This document shows positions 1-8,265 of a DNA stretch of 45,777 nt, in pieces; position 1 is the stretch's first letter, and each line of letters starts with the position of its first letter. A program made the translations under genes and the position numbers. The notes below the pieces were generated by a model, which saw nothing but the letters and a program-made list of their open reading frames with translations, was not told the origin of the DNA and did not search any database. Origin of the DNA: JAGXQV01 sp964527565 (GTDB taxonomy: Bacteria; Pseudomonadota; Gammaproteobacteria; Burkholderiales; Sulfuricellaceae); the NCBI GenBank assembly GCA_964527565.1, contig CAZGOY010000026.1, forward strand, positions 1 through 45,777. The letters are read 5' to 3'.

Positions 1-3000
1 CGGCGCGCACTGGCGATCCAGCCCGATTTCGCGCAAGCCTGGTGCAACCTGGGCACGGCCCAGCAGGACTTGAGCCAGCTGGACGAAGCGATAGCGAGCT
101 ATCATCGCGCGCTGGAGTTGGACCCGCTGTTTACCGACGCATACGACAACCTGTTATTTGCGTTGAACTACCACCCGGAGAAGAGCGCGGAAGAGATATT
201 TTCTGCGTACCGGGAGTACGACGAACGCTTCGGACTAGGGCAGCGCAAGAACTGGCGCCCGCCGACCAACCCGCGAATAGCGGGGAAACGGCTCAAGATC
301 GGCTATGTTTCACCCGACTTCCGGCACCATTCCTGCCGACATTTTCTCGAACCCCTGCTGGCGCATCACGACAAAAGCGTTGTTGAAGTGACCGCTTACG
401 CCGAATTGCTGTGCGAAGACCCCGTCACGCGGCGCTACCAAAGCTACGTCGAGCACTGGGTCGTCACCAGCGGCCTGAGCGACGACGCCCTTGCCGAACG
501 GATTCGTGCAGACGGCATTGACATCCTGATCGATCTGGCCGGGCATACCGACAAGAACCGGCTGGGCGTATTTGCCCGCAAACCCGCGCCGGTATCGATA
601 AGCTGGCTGGGTTATGGTTACACCACCGGCCTCACCGCCATAGACTACCTCCTGACCGACAGCATCAGCGCTCCGGCGGGCAGCGAAGGACTATTCAGCG
701 AAATCCCGTGGCGAGTGGCCCCCCTTTGCTACGTCTACCGGCCGGAGCACGGCATGGGCGCGGTAAGCCCGCTACCCGCCGCGCAACGCGGTCATGTCAC
801 GTTTGGCACCCTGACGCGCGCTGTTCGCATCAACCCGCGCACCATCCGGGTATGGTCGGAACTTTTGAAACAGGTAGAAGGATCCCGTCTGATCATCGAC
901 AGCAGCAACTACCAGGAAAGCAGCGCGCAAAGCGCCTTGCAAGCCCGTTTTGCCGCACACGGCATTAGCCCCGAGCGACTGGAGATCGGCTACCACACCC
1001 CGCCCTGGGAGACCCTGAGAAGCATCGACATTGGTCTGGACTGTTTCCCGCACAACAGCGGCACCACCCTGTTTGAAACGCTGTACATGGGCATCCCCTA
1101 CGTCACCCTTGCCGGACGCCCGAGCGTCGGCAGGCTGGGTGGCAGCATCCTGCATGGCGTGGGCCACCCGGAATGGATAGCGCAAACGGAAGAGGAATAC
1201 ATCGAAAAAGCCGTGGGACTGGCGATGGACCTGGAAAAGCTGGCGGGATTGCGGGCGGGTTTGCGGCAGGAAATGAGACAAAGCGCCCTGATGGACGAAA
1301 CGGGATTTGCGCGCAAAGTGGAAACGGCTTACCGGCAGATGTGGGAAAAATACTGTGCGGAAAGCGTAGGGGACAATCCGCGCAGCGCATTGCACCGGAG
1401 CGGGGGCCGCCCCGAGGCCTTGACGGAGGCCGGAATACCGGAAAAACAGGAAGTGCCCGTCCCCATAACCTCTGCGGGTCATCTCCGGCCTTGCGGCCTC
1501 CCCATCACCCGGACGGCGGACCGCCTGCCGCAAAGCGAACGCAAGCAATTGATTGACTTATACAGTGCCGGGCGCCACGCGGAAATGGAAAACCATAGCC
1601 GCCAACTGCTCGAAACGTATCCTGATTCGGGTTTCGTCTGGAAAGGGCTGAGCGCAGCACTGCAAGTGCAAGGCAAGGACGCCATGGCCGCGTTGCAACG
1701 TGCGGCAGAATGCTTGCCTGACGATGCCGATGTGCACAATAACCTGGGCAATGCCCTGCGGGAGATAGGGCAGGCGGATAATGCGTTGGCCAGTTACCAC
1801 CGCGCGCTGGAGATCAATCCCCAGTCGGCGGAGGCACACAACAATTTAGGGAATGTGCTGAATGATTCGGGGCGCTTTGATGAGGCGGTCATCAGCTACC
1901 GTCGTGCGCTGGAAAACAAACCCGATTTTGTCGAGGCGCACAGTAATCTTGGCAATGTGTTGAAAGAAATTGGAAAAGTTGACGACGCCGTGGCAAGCTG
2001 CCGCCGCGCGCTGCAACTCAATCCTAAATTTGACAAGGCTTACAATAATCTGGGCAACGCGCTGAAGGATTTGGGGCGGATTGACGAAGCCATATCAAAT
2101 TATCGGCAGGCGCTTGAATTTAATCCGGCGCTTGCAGAAGTACACAGCAATCTGTTGTTTGCCCTGAATTACCATCCTGAAAAATATGAGCACGAGATTC
2201 GTGCAGCCTGCCTGGAATACGAAAGGTGTTTTGGCCGTCGCGATCTCCAGCCGTATGCCAACGGTCGAGAGCCGGGCCGCCGCCTACGGGTGGCTTATGT
2301 TTCGCCGGACTTTCGCCGTCATGCAGTCGCATATTTTGTCGAACCGATATTGTCGAATCACGATCGGAAACAAGTGGAAGTGTATTGTTATGCCGAAGTG
2401 CAGCGGGAGGACGACTATACGGAGCGATTTCGTCATCTGGCGGATCATTGGCGCAGCACGGTGGGGCAGAGTGACGACGCGCTGGCGCAGCGTATCCGGG
2501 AGGACCGGATCGATATCCTGATTGATCTTGCCGGGCACTCGCGGGGTAACCGTCTGCCGGTATTCGGGCGCAAGCCCGCCCCGGTACAGCTCACCTACCT
2601 GGGCTTCGCCGGAAGCACCGGGCTAACGGCCATGGATTACCGCCTGACGGATGGTCATGCCGACCCGGAAGGTGAAGCGGATGGCCGCTACACTGAAAAG
2701 CTGTTGCGCCTGCCGGACAGTATGTGGTGCTATCGTCCCGGCCCGGACATGCCGGATGTGACGGCCTTGCCGGCGCAGAAGCGGGGTTATCTCACCTTCG
2801 GTTCATTCAACAACTTCAATAAGCTGGATCAGGAGACGATGGATCTGTGGGCCGCGCTGTTGCGGGCGATAGCGGACTCCCGGCTGATGATGCTGACCGT
2901 GCCGGAGGGAGAAGCCCGGCAGCGGCTGCTGAAGGAATTCGCCGCACGGGGAATCGACGCACAGCGCCTGGAACTCCACGGTAGCCTGCCGATGGACGCC

Positions 3001-3369
3001 TTTCACCGCAAATTTCTGGAAGCGGACATTGCGCTCGACCCGGTGAACGTCAACGGTGGGACGACCACCTGCGAAGCCTTGTGGATGGGCTTGCCGGTGT
3101 TGTCGCTGAGCGGGCAGCGTTTTCTGTCGCGCGCGGGCTTGAGCATTTTGAGCACGGTGGGAATGGCGGACTTTGCCGCCGCCACACCGCAAGCGTATCT
3201 TCAGGTGGCGTCGTACCTGAACGAAAACCGGGACTTGCTGGCGGAAATCCGCGCGAATCTGCGCGGGTTCGTGGCGGCCTCGCCGCTGACGGACGAAGCG
3301 GGATTCACGCGCGCCCTGGAGGGCGTGTACCGGCAGGCGTGGCGGGAATGGTGCGGGGGTGACGTGTGA
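1..3369 (+). CDS. Tandem TPR/O-GlcNAc transferase (SPINDLY-type) protein, 5' end cut
   Basis: The frame is open from the first base, so the true start lies outside; 1122 residues are visible. The layout is a TPR end (codons 1-50), an OGT/SPINDLY catalytic region (about 95-460), a linker, at least four TPRs (about 565-720, repeated NLGNALxxxGxxDEAxxxYxxAL), and a second catalytic region (about 760-1115). Each catalytic region opens with YVSPDFRxH and contains a GTT-x-x-E-x-L-x-M-G sugar-nucleotide loop. The family moves a sugar, usually GlcNAc, from a UDP-sugar onto Ser/Thr of proteins in the cytosol. The second unit has FNNFNKLD, where K matches the conserved OGT lysine; the first has LTRAVRIN, with R at that place. 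The neighbouring glycan and flagellin genes suggest flagellin or another surface protein as target (inference). The stop is TGA at 3367-3369. Confidence 0.9.
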   Translation, partial: RRALAIQPDFAQAWCNLGTAQQDLSQLDEAIASYHRALELDPLFTDAYDNLLFALNYHPEKSAEEIFSAYREYDERFGLGQRKNWRPPTNPRIAGKRLKIGYVSPDFRHHSCRHFLEPLLAHHDKSVVEVTAYAELLCEDPVTRRYQSYVEHWVVTSGLSDDALAERIRADGIDILIDLAGHTDKNRLGVFARKPAPVSISWLGYGYTTGLTAIDYLLTDSISAPAGSEGLFSEIPWRVAPLCYVYRPEHGMGAVSPLPAAQRGHVTFGTLTRAVRINPRTIRVWSELLKQVEGSRLIIDSSNYQESSAQSALQARFAAHGISPERLEIGYHTPPWETLRSIDIGLDCFPHNSGTTLFETLYMGIPYVTLAGRPSVGRLGGSILHGVGHPEWIAQTEEEYIEKAVGLAMDLEKLAGLRAGLRQEMRQSALMDETGFARKVETAYRQMWEKYCAESVGDNPRSALHRSGGRPEALTEAGIPEKQEVPVPITSAGHLRPCGLPITRTADRLPQSERKQLIDLYSAGRHAEMENHSRQLLETYPDSGFVWKGLSAALQVQGKDAMAALQRAAECLPDDADVHNNLGNALREIGQADNALASYHRALEINPQSAEAHNNLGNVLNDSGRFDEAVISYRRALENKPDFVEAHSNLGNVLKEIGKVDDAVASCRRALQLNPKFDKAYNNLGNALKDLGRIDEAISNYRQALEFNPALAEVHSNLLFALNYHPEKYEHEIRAACLEYERCFGRRDLQPYANGREPGRRLRVAYVSPDFRRHAVAYFVEPILSNHDRKQVEVYCYAEVQREDDYTERFRHLADHWRSTVGQSDDALAQRIREDRIDILIDLAGHSRGNRLPVFGRKPAPVQLTYLGFAGSTGLTAMDYRLTDGHADPEGEADGRYTEKLLRLPDSMWCYRPGPDMPDVTALPAQKRGYLTFGSFNNFNKLDQETMDLWAALLRAIADSRLMMLTVPEGEARQRLLKEFAARGIDAQRLELHGSLPMDAFHRKFLEADIALDPVNVNGGTTTCEALWMGLPVLSLSGQRFLSRAGLSILSTVGMADFAAATPQAYLQVASYLNENRDLLAEIRANLRGFVAASPLTDEAGFTRALEGVYRQAWREWCGGDV

Positions 3370-3421
3370 TGGGATTATTGGCGATCATCTGGGTGAGCAA
3401 CAGGCGGGACTTGGCAGGTGG

Positions 3422-4789
3422 TCACGATTTCCAGTTCGCTTGCCAGGCATGAAACTCACTCGGCCGCAGACGGTAGCGTGCAATGCTGCCTTCATGGAGG
3501 CTGAGTAACTGCGTCTCGACGACTTCGATGAATCGTTCGCGATCCGGGGGTTCGATCTGGGCTTGGGCAAATTGCTGGACATAACTGACGGCCTGCAGTT
3601 TGCTCATTTCTTTGCGGACGACATCGGTGACGGCCTGGGTGATTTGCTGGCGGTACTGCAGACGGAAGGGATCGGGCTCTCCCAGTGACTGACGCACGGC
3701 CGAGTAGCGGGCGCAGGAGCGTTTGTAAGCCCAGACAAACACGTCGCGCAGCAACTCAATACGATTGAGTTCATAGATGCCCAACATGGCGCCGATGTAA
3801 GTCGATTGGGGCACATCAACGAACGACAGCGGACACAGGTTGCGCTGGATCAGCGGAATATTGGCTGCCAGCCGTGAGACGCGTTTGTTCACGTCCTCGA
3901 AGGGTTGCAGATAAGGCAAATGCACCATCGCAAAAAAAGCCTGCTCGAACGGGTCGCGGATGGCCGCTGCCGTGTCGAGAACCTGATCGAAACACTCTGC
4001 GATTCGCTGTGGCCCCTCCAAAGGCAAAAAAGTCGCCTGCCCAATACCGACGGCGATGCTACGCAACCGACCGCTGGCGGTCGGGTCGTCCAGCAAGTTA
4101 TCGGAGAGTAGCGCGTGCAGGTTGAGCACGGTGTAGCGGTTGAAGCCAATGTCGCTGGCTGAATCAATCAGAAACTCAATGGCCTCCTTGTGGTTCAGGA
4201 TCATTTGCGCATCGAGCGCATCCTTACCCGTCGCGGCTTCACCGACGGAAAGCAGTCTTTCCGTTTCGAGCAGTGAATAGGTGTTGCCCTCAAGCCGACT
4301 GGAGTTCCACGACAGATCAACCAGCAGTCGGCCGACAATCTGGCGGGCATAGGTGCCGGCCGGTTCGCTGGTAGCCACGGCTTGGCCCTGCAAGAGCAAT
4401 TCATCGCGGATATCCTTGGGCAGATACCAGGTTTCGTTGGGGCGGTAGTCATCCAGAAAGCTGCGGTTGTAGCCGACGGGTTTGCGCAGCATCAAGGGTT
4501 GGCGAACGTGCGCCTCGACCGCCTTGGCCTCCGGCGAGAAGGGAATCAGGATTTCCGCGTGAGCGGCGGCGCTGAATATCTTCCCAAGTCGATATTTAAC
4601 GGCACGCCCCTGGCCTACCCGATGTACACGTTCCTGAGCAATCAACTCATTGAGCCAACGCTGCAAGGTGCGGCGATTCGGTGACGCCGTGAGATTCGTT
4701 TCGATCTGCTCGGCGCTGGCTCCGTCAGGAAATCGGGCAATAACTTCAAGCACCGCTTCCTGGGCTTGTGTCGGTAGGGGTCTGGCCAT
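3422..4789 (-). CDS. Fic family protein with N-terminal winged-helix region
   Basis: This protein has 455 residues if translation starts at 4789 (MARPLP), where AGGAGG lies 4 bases upstream. A longer reading from 4837 would start inside the repeat array and is less likely. Residues 1-70 look like a winged-helix DNA-binding region. S163-x-x-x-E167-G168-N169 fits the inhibitory motif of Fic proteins that carry their own inhibitory helix. The active-site loop is Q295-P-F-E-D-V-N-K-R-V-S-R306, whereas the Fic consensus is HPFx(D/E)GNGRxxR; the catalytic His and two glycines are replaced. Fic enzymes normally AMPylate or otherwise modify proteins with nucleotides. Here that activity is doubtful, and a regulatory role that uses the DNA-binding region is possible. 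I recall relatives with the same DVNKR loop, so the change may be a subfamily trait and not decay. Confidence 0.85.
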   Translation of the reverse strand: MARPLPTQAQEAVLEVIARFPDGASAEQIETNLTASPNRRTLQRWLNELIAQERVHRVGQGRAVKYRLGKIFSAAAHAEILIPFSPEAKAVEAHVRQPLMLRKPVGYNRSFLDDYRPNETWYLPKDIRDELLLQGQAVATSEPAGTYARQIVGRLLVDLSWNSSRLEGNTYSLLETERLLSVGEAATGKDALDAQMILNHKEAIEFLIDSASDIGFNRYTVLNLHALLSDNLLDDPTASGRLRSIAVGIGQATFLPLEGPQRIAECFDQVLDTAAAIRDPFEQAFFAMVHLPYLQPFEDVNKRVSRLAANIPLIQRNLCPLSFVDVPQSTYIGAMLGIYELNRIELLRDVFVWAYKRSCARYSAVRQSLGEPDPFRLQYRQQITQAVTDVVRKEMSKLQAVSYVQQFAQAQIEPPDRERFIEVVETQLLSLHEGSIARYRLRPSEFHAWQANWKS

Positions 4790-4798
4790 GTTGCCTCC

Positions 4799-4893
4799 TG
4801 TCGCGTATTGCAAAAATCGCGACACCAAGGGGTGCATGTGTCGCGAAAGCCATTATCGCGACATTTTAGTGTCGCGCAATGGTTCTGCGACAT
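4799..4893. promoter_or_regulatory. Operator-like array of TGTCGCGA repeats upstream of fic
   Basis: Copies of TGTCGCGA and its complement TCGCGACA alternate at 4799-4806 (last base differs), 4817-4824, 4839-4846, 4856-4863, 4870-4877 (last base differs) and, weaker, 4886-4892. They start right behind the ribosome-binding site of the Fic gene and fill most of the 112-base gap to the GNAT gene. The head-to-head pairs and the spacing of roughly 14-22 bases look like a multi-site operator. The Fic protein's own N-terminal DNA-binding region is the obvious candidate ligand (inference). Confidence 0.6.
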
Positions 4894-4901
4894 TAAACCT
4901 A

Positions 4902-5942
4902 TCAAATCCTGTCGAAATAAGGGATATACCAGCGCGCGATGCGGGAATAATCCACTTTGGGCGATAGCGGAAGCCACAGGGCGAGCGGTTTATCCTGCCA
5001 GGAAAGCGCGGTATTGGCGGCGAGCCAGCGTTGGGCGGGGCTGTCTTTGCGTTCGTTGACCAGGATGCGTTTGGTCGCGCGGCAGGTTTCCCGCCACAGC
5101 GCGGGAAACCTGTCCGGATGCCCGGTCATCTCGTACAGGATCACGGACTCCCCGGCGCGCCCCGCCAGGGCATAGGCGGCATTTTCCTTTTCCTGCCCCA
5201 GCAGGATGGCTTCCACCTTTTCTGCCGGTGGCGGCAAAGCGCGGTAGCCGTCCGGGAGCGCGCGCAGGGTGGCGGCATCCAGCCAGTGCGTGCGCAGGGC
5301 TTCGATTTGCTCCCCGGCATTTTCCGCGTCGAGGCGCGTTACTTCGCCGCCGGAGATACCGTTCCGCGTTTCTAGCCCGAATATTTCGCAAATACCACCA
5401 AAGCCTGTGGGAGCGGCCTTGGCCGCGAGATTTTGACTTCTCACATGCCGACCGGAAAAACTCGGGGGCAAGCCCCCTCCTACAGGAAAGGTAGCGTTTT
5501 TATGAAGTGTTCGGGCTAGGGGCATTTCTCCCAGCATGCCGCAATCCGCCGCCACCCAGCCCAGTCGCGCGTAAAAACCGGGCTGGGTCGTCCACAGTAC
5601 GCCGAAATCCGCGCCGTCGGCACGCAGACGTTGTGCCGCCGTTTCCAGCAGGCGGCTCGCCAGCCCTTGGCCGCGCTGTTCCGGGCGGGTGTAGACCGCG
5701 CCGATCATCGCGCCGCGCCAGTGTTCGCCGTTCTCGCGAAGGATGAAGCGGCGTATCGCCAGGGCGGAAAGGATTTCCTTGCCGTGGAGGCAGAGGAGGA
5801 GGTTTTCCAGATTGTCGCGGCGGAACACGGCGGGAAAACGGTGGCGCAGGGAAACCGTGCGCTGCCTGCCGAAGATGAAGGCGTCGTCCAGCAAGGGAAG
5901 CAGACGTTCGAGATCGTCGGGGGTGGCGCCGCGAATGTCCAT
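4902..5942 (-). CDS. GNAT family N-acetyltransferase with an in-frame repeat insertion
   Basis: This predicted acetyltransferase has 346 residues. The acetyl-CoA site is visible at residues 81-98 (GAVYTRPEQRGQGLASRL, with the R-x-x-G-x-G/A turn), preceded by the usual beta strands and followed by FYARLGW. Residues about 146-189 do not look like GNAT sequence: they are the translation of a REP-like element (5393-5506) that keeps the frame open. The gene starts 9 bases after the stop of the DegT gene upstream and ends the leftward glycan series. In such clusters a GNAT often acetylates the amino group made by the aminotransferase, but this protein is longer than PseH-type enzymes, so the substrate is open. 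The downstream Fic gene has its own control region. Confidence 0.8.
   Translation of the reverse strand: MDIRGATPDDLERLLPLLDDAFIFGRQRTVSLRHRFPAVFRRDNLENLLLCLHGKEILSALAIRRFILRENGEHWRGAMIGAVYTRPEQRGQGLASRLLETAAQRLRADGADFGVLWTTQPGFYARLGWVAADCGMLGEMPLARTLHKNATFPVGGGLPPSFSGRHVRSQNLAAKAAPTGFGGICEIFGLETRNGISGGEVTRLDAENAGEQIEALRTHWLDAATLRALPDGYRALPPPAEKVEAILLGQEKENAAYALAGRAGESVILYEMTGHPDRFPALWRETCRATKRILVNERKDSPAQRWLAANTALSWQDKPLALWLPLSPKVDYSRIARWYIPYFDRI
5393..5506. repeat. REP-like repeat pair inside the GNAT coding sequence
   Basis: Two palindromic units face each other: GCGGCC-TT-GGCCGC at 5413-5426, preceded by CTGTGGGA, and GGGGGC-AA-GCCCCC at 5464-5477, followed by TCCTACAGG. Between them lies GATTTTGACTT, also found in the copy at 29337. 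The left edge TACCACCAAAGCC is the reverse complement of the right edge of the copies at 26090 and 29405. The overall form (CTGTGGGAGCGG...CCGCGA arms) resembles the REP elements known from Pseudomonas. Confidence 0.8.
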
Positions 5943-5951
5943 GCGGGTTGC

Positions 5952-7067
5952 TTACCAGCCCTCACGCAGGCAGTCGGCCACCCGTTCGCGGTCGTGCTCG
6001 CGCACCCACCAGCCGCAGGGAAGGCTCAGGTTCTGTTCGTCGAACAGGGCAACGCCCGGCAGAGCGGTTTTTTCTCCGCCGAAACAGGTGTAGCCGTCAT
6101 TGCGCAAATGCAGGCGTTGCGCGCCGATGCTGGCGGCGCTCAGCTTGCGCACCAGATCGTCGCGCCGTTCGGCGCGCAGCGCGTAGGTCCACCAGCCGGA
6201 AACGCCGTCCTCGCGCCGCTTGAGCCGGGTCAGGCCGGGGATGTCCGCCAGGGCGGATTGGTAAAAGGCGCCGTTGTCGCGGTGGCGCGCAAGGAGGGGA
6301 TCGATGTGGCGCAGTTGTTCCAGCCCAAGCGTGGCGGCGATTTCGTTCATGGTGAAATTGTAGCCCGCCAGCGGAATGTCGAAATGGGGGTTGAGGTCGC
6401 CGTTCGGCAGGCGGAAGGTGGCATAGTCGATGCCGAAGCGCCGCAGCCTGCGCGCGCTTTCGAGCTTGTTCGGGTCGGCGGCCAGCAGGGCGGCGCCTTC
6501 GCCGGTGTTCAGGTGTTTTGTGGCGTAGAAGGAATACACGGTGAAATCCGCCGTTCCGCCTAAGTGCCGGTTCTGAATTTGTGCGCCGAAGGCTTCGCTG
6601 GCGTCCTCGATCAGCGGGATGCCATGCCGCTTCGCCAATGCGGCTAGAGCAGCGGTGTCCCCCACATCTCCCGACCAGTGGTAGAGCAGGATGGCGCGGG
6701 TCCTTTCCGTGATGCGTTCGGCGATGTGTTCAACCGCAGGCATGCCGGTCAGCGGGTCGATGTCGCACCATGCCGGGCGGGCGAACAGGTTGGTGATGGG
6801 CATGAGCGTGGCGGAACAGGCCAGCGGCGAGGCGATGACTTCGTCGCCGGGGCGCACGCCGGCCAAATACAGCGCCAGGGTGAGGGCAGCGGATGCGTCG
6901 CTGAGCGCCACGGCATCGGGCGCGCCCAGCCACGCGGCAAGCCGGGACTCGAATTGCGCTACTTGCGGCCCTCCAGCCAGCCGTCCGCTTTCCAGCACCG
7001 GCTTGAGCGCGGCATGCGCGCCGTCCGCCATGAAGACCTTGAAGAGGGGAAGCTCGGGCGGGGGCAT
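5952..7067 (-). CDS. DegT/DnrJ/EryC1/StrS sugar aminotransferase (second copy)
   Basis: This 371-residue PLP enzyme belongs to the family that places an amino group on a keto nucleotide-sugar, usually with glutamate as donor, in the cytosol. Family marks include the N-terminal PLFKV, the EDASEAFGA segment around residue 155 (the D of the conserved EDxAxA/S stretch) and the PLP lysine in YSFYATKHLNTGEGA near residue 187. It lies 7 bases downstream of another DegT gene with the same layout, so the two are probably an old tandem duplication that diverged. It ends 9 bases before the GNAT gene. With the PseB-like dehydratase upstream, the set could make an N-acetylated 4-amino-6-deoxy sugar (inference); which of the two paralogues does what is not visible. 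Confidence 0.88.
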   Translation of the reverse strand: MPPPELPLFKVFMADGAHAALKPVLESGRLAGGPQVAQFESRLAAWLGAPDAVALSDASAALTLALYLAGVRPGDEVIASPLACSATLMPITNLFARPAWCDIDPLTGMPAVEHIAERITERTRAILLYHWSGDVGDTAALAALAKRHGIPLIEDASEAFGAQIQNRHLGGTADFTVYSFYATKHLNTGEGAALLAADPNKLESARRLRRFGIDYATFRLPNGDLNPHFDIPLAGYNFTMNEIAATLGLEQLRHIDPLLARHRDNGAFYQSALADIPGLTRLKRREDGVSGWWTYALRAERRDDLVRKLSAASIGAQRLHLRNDGYTCFGGEKTALPGVALFDEQNLSLPCGWWVREHDRERVADCLREGW

Positions 7068-7074
7068 TTCGCGC

Positions 7075-8265
7075 TTAGCCGCCGCGGCGGATCACGTCCG
7101 CGATGAATTCGCGCTGTGCGTCATCGACCCACCAGCCGCAGGGAATGTGCAACATGCGTTGGTAAAAGTCGTCCAGCCCTGGCAGTTCGCAGCGGCTGTC
7201 GGCGAACACCGGATGCCGGTCGTTGCGCCGGTGCGCCTGCGAACAGGCAATGCCGTGGGCGGCGAGGTGGCGCGCCAAGCCTTCGCGGTCGTCCGCCAGC
7301 ACGGTATAAAACCAGTAGGAAGGTGCAGCCCGCTCTTCCCAGCGGCATGGCGAGAGGCCGGGGATGCCTTGCAAGGCGCGGTCGAAATACCGTCCGTTGG
7401 CGATGTGGCGCGCGATGACGGGGGCGATGTGTTCCAGTTGCACCAACCCGATGGCGGCGGTGACGTTGTTCATGTGGTATTTGTAGCCCACGCGGGTGAC
7501 ATTGACTTCGGTGCGCGGCGCGGCGCGGTCGATGCCGAACCAGCGGAATTCGCGCCCGGCGGCGAGCAATCCCTCCATGTTTTCTGAGCGGTTGCAGGCC
7601 AGCATGCCGCCGTCAACAGTGGTCATGTGCTTGATGGCCTGGAGCGAAAACATGACGAATTCCGAATGGGTGCCGATGGGCTGGCCGTCGTAGCGTGCGC
7701 CCAGGGCATGGGCGGCGTCTTCTATGACCGGGATGCCGCGCGTTTCGGCCACGGCGCGGATGCCGGCGATGGGAGCGGGGATGCCGCCGTAGTGGACCAC
7801 CAGGATGGCGCGGGTGCGTTCGGTGATTTTTTCCGCCACGGAAGCGGCACTCAGATTTCCGTTAGCGGGATCGACGTCCGCCCAGACGATTTTGCCGCCG
7901 GCGTGGCGGATCGCCATATTGGTCGGTTCCGCCGTCATTGCGGTGGTAATCACTTCGTCCCCCGGCTGCACGCCCGCCAGCACCAGAGCGGCATGCAGCG
8001 CCGCCGTGCCGGAATAAAAGGAGAGCATGTTCGGGCAGCCGACGAATTCGCCGAAATTCCGTTCGAATTCGGCCACCGTGGCGCCTTCGGAAATCTGTCC
8101 GCTGTATAAAACGTATTCCAGGCGCGGCATGAGCGCCTCGCGCGGCGGCAGGAAAACCTTGAACAGCGGAATCTCGCCGTGGTGGCTATAACCAATGACT
8201 TGTCCGGCGTTTTTTGCCGGATTAGTCAGATGGCTAGTAGTTCCATCAGAAGTTGGCGAATTCAT
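7075..8265 (-). CDS. DegT/DnrJ/EryC1/StrS sugar aminotransferase (first copy)
   Basis: The start at 8265 (MNSPTSDG, 396 residues) is set by an ATGA overlap with the stop of the nucleotidyltransferase gene upstream; a longer frame to 8472 would lie entirely within that gene. After a poorly conserved head of about 38 residues comes IPLFKVFLPP, then the substrate and PLP-binding fold, with EDAAHALGARYDG and a PLP lysine in FSLQAIKHMTTVDGG. The ends of both DegT proteins read PCGWWV, which supports a common origin. It is likely to aminate a 4-keto nucleotide-sugar made by the PseB-like enzyme of the same operon (inference). Gene symbols such as pseC or legC are not justified by sequence alone. 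Confidence 0.88.
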   Translation of the reverse strand: MNSPTSDGTTSHLTNPAKNAGQVIGYSHHGEIPLFKVFLPPREALMPRLEYVLYSGQISEGATVAEFERNFGEFVGCPNMLSFYSGTAALHAALVLAGVQPGDEVITTAMTAEPTNMAIRHAGGKIVWADVDPANGNLSAASVAEKITERTRAILVVHYGGIPAPIAGIRAVAETRGIPVIEDAAHALGARYDGQPIGTHSEFVMFSLQAIKHMTTVDGGMLACNRSENMEGLLAAGREFRWFGIDRAAPRTEVNVTRVGYKYHMNNVTAAIGLVQLEHIAPVIARHIANGRYFDRALQGIPGLSPCRWEERAAPSYWFYTVLADDREGLARHLAAHGIACSQAHRRNDRHPVFADSRCELPGLDDFYQRMLHIPCGWWVDDAQREFIADVIRRGG

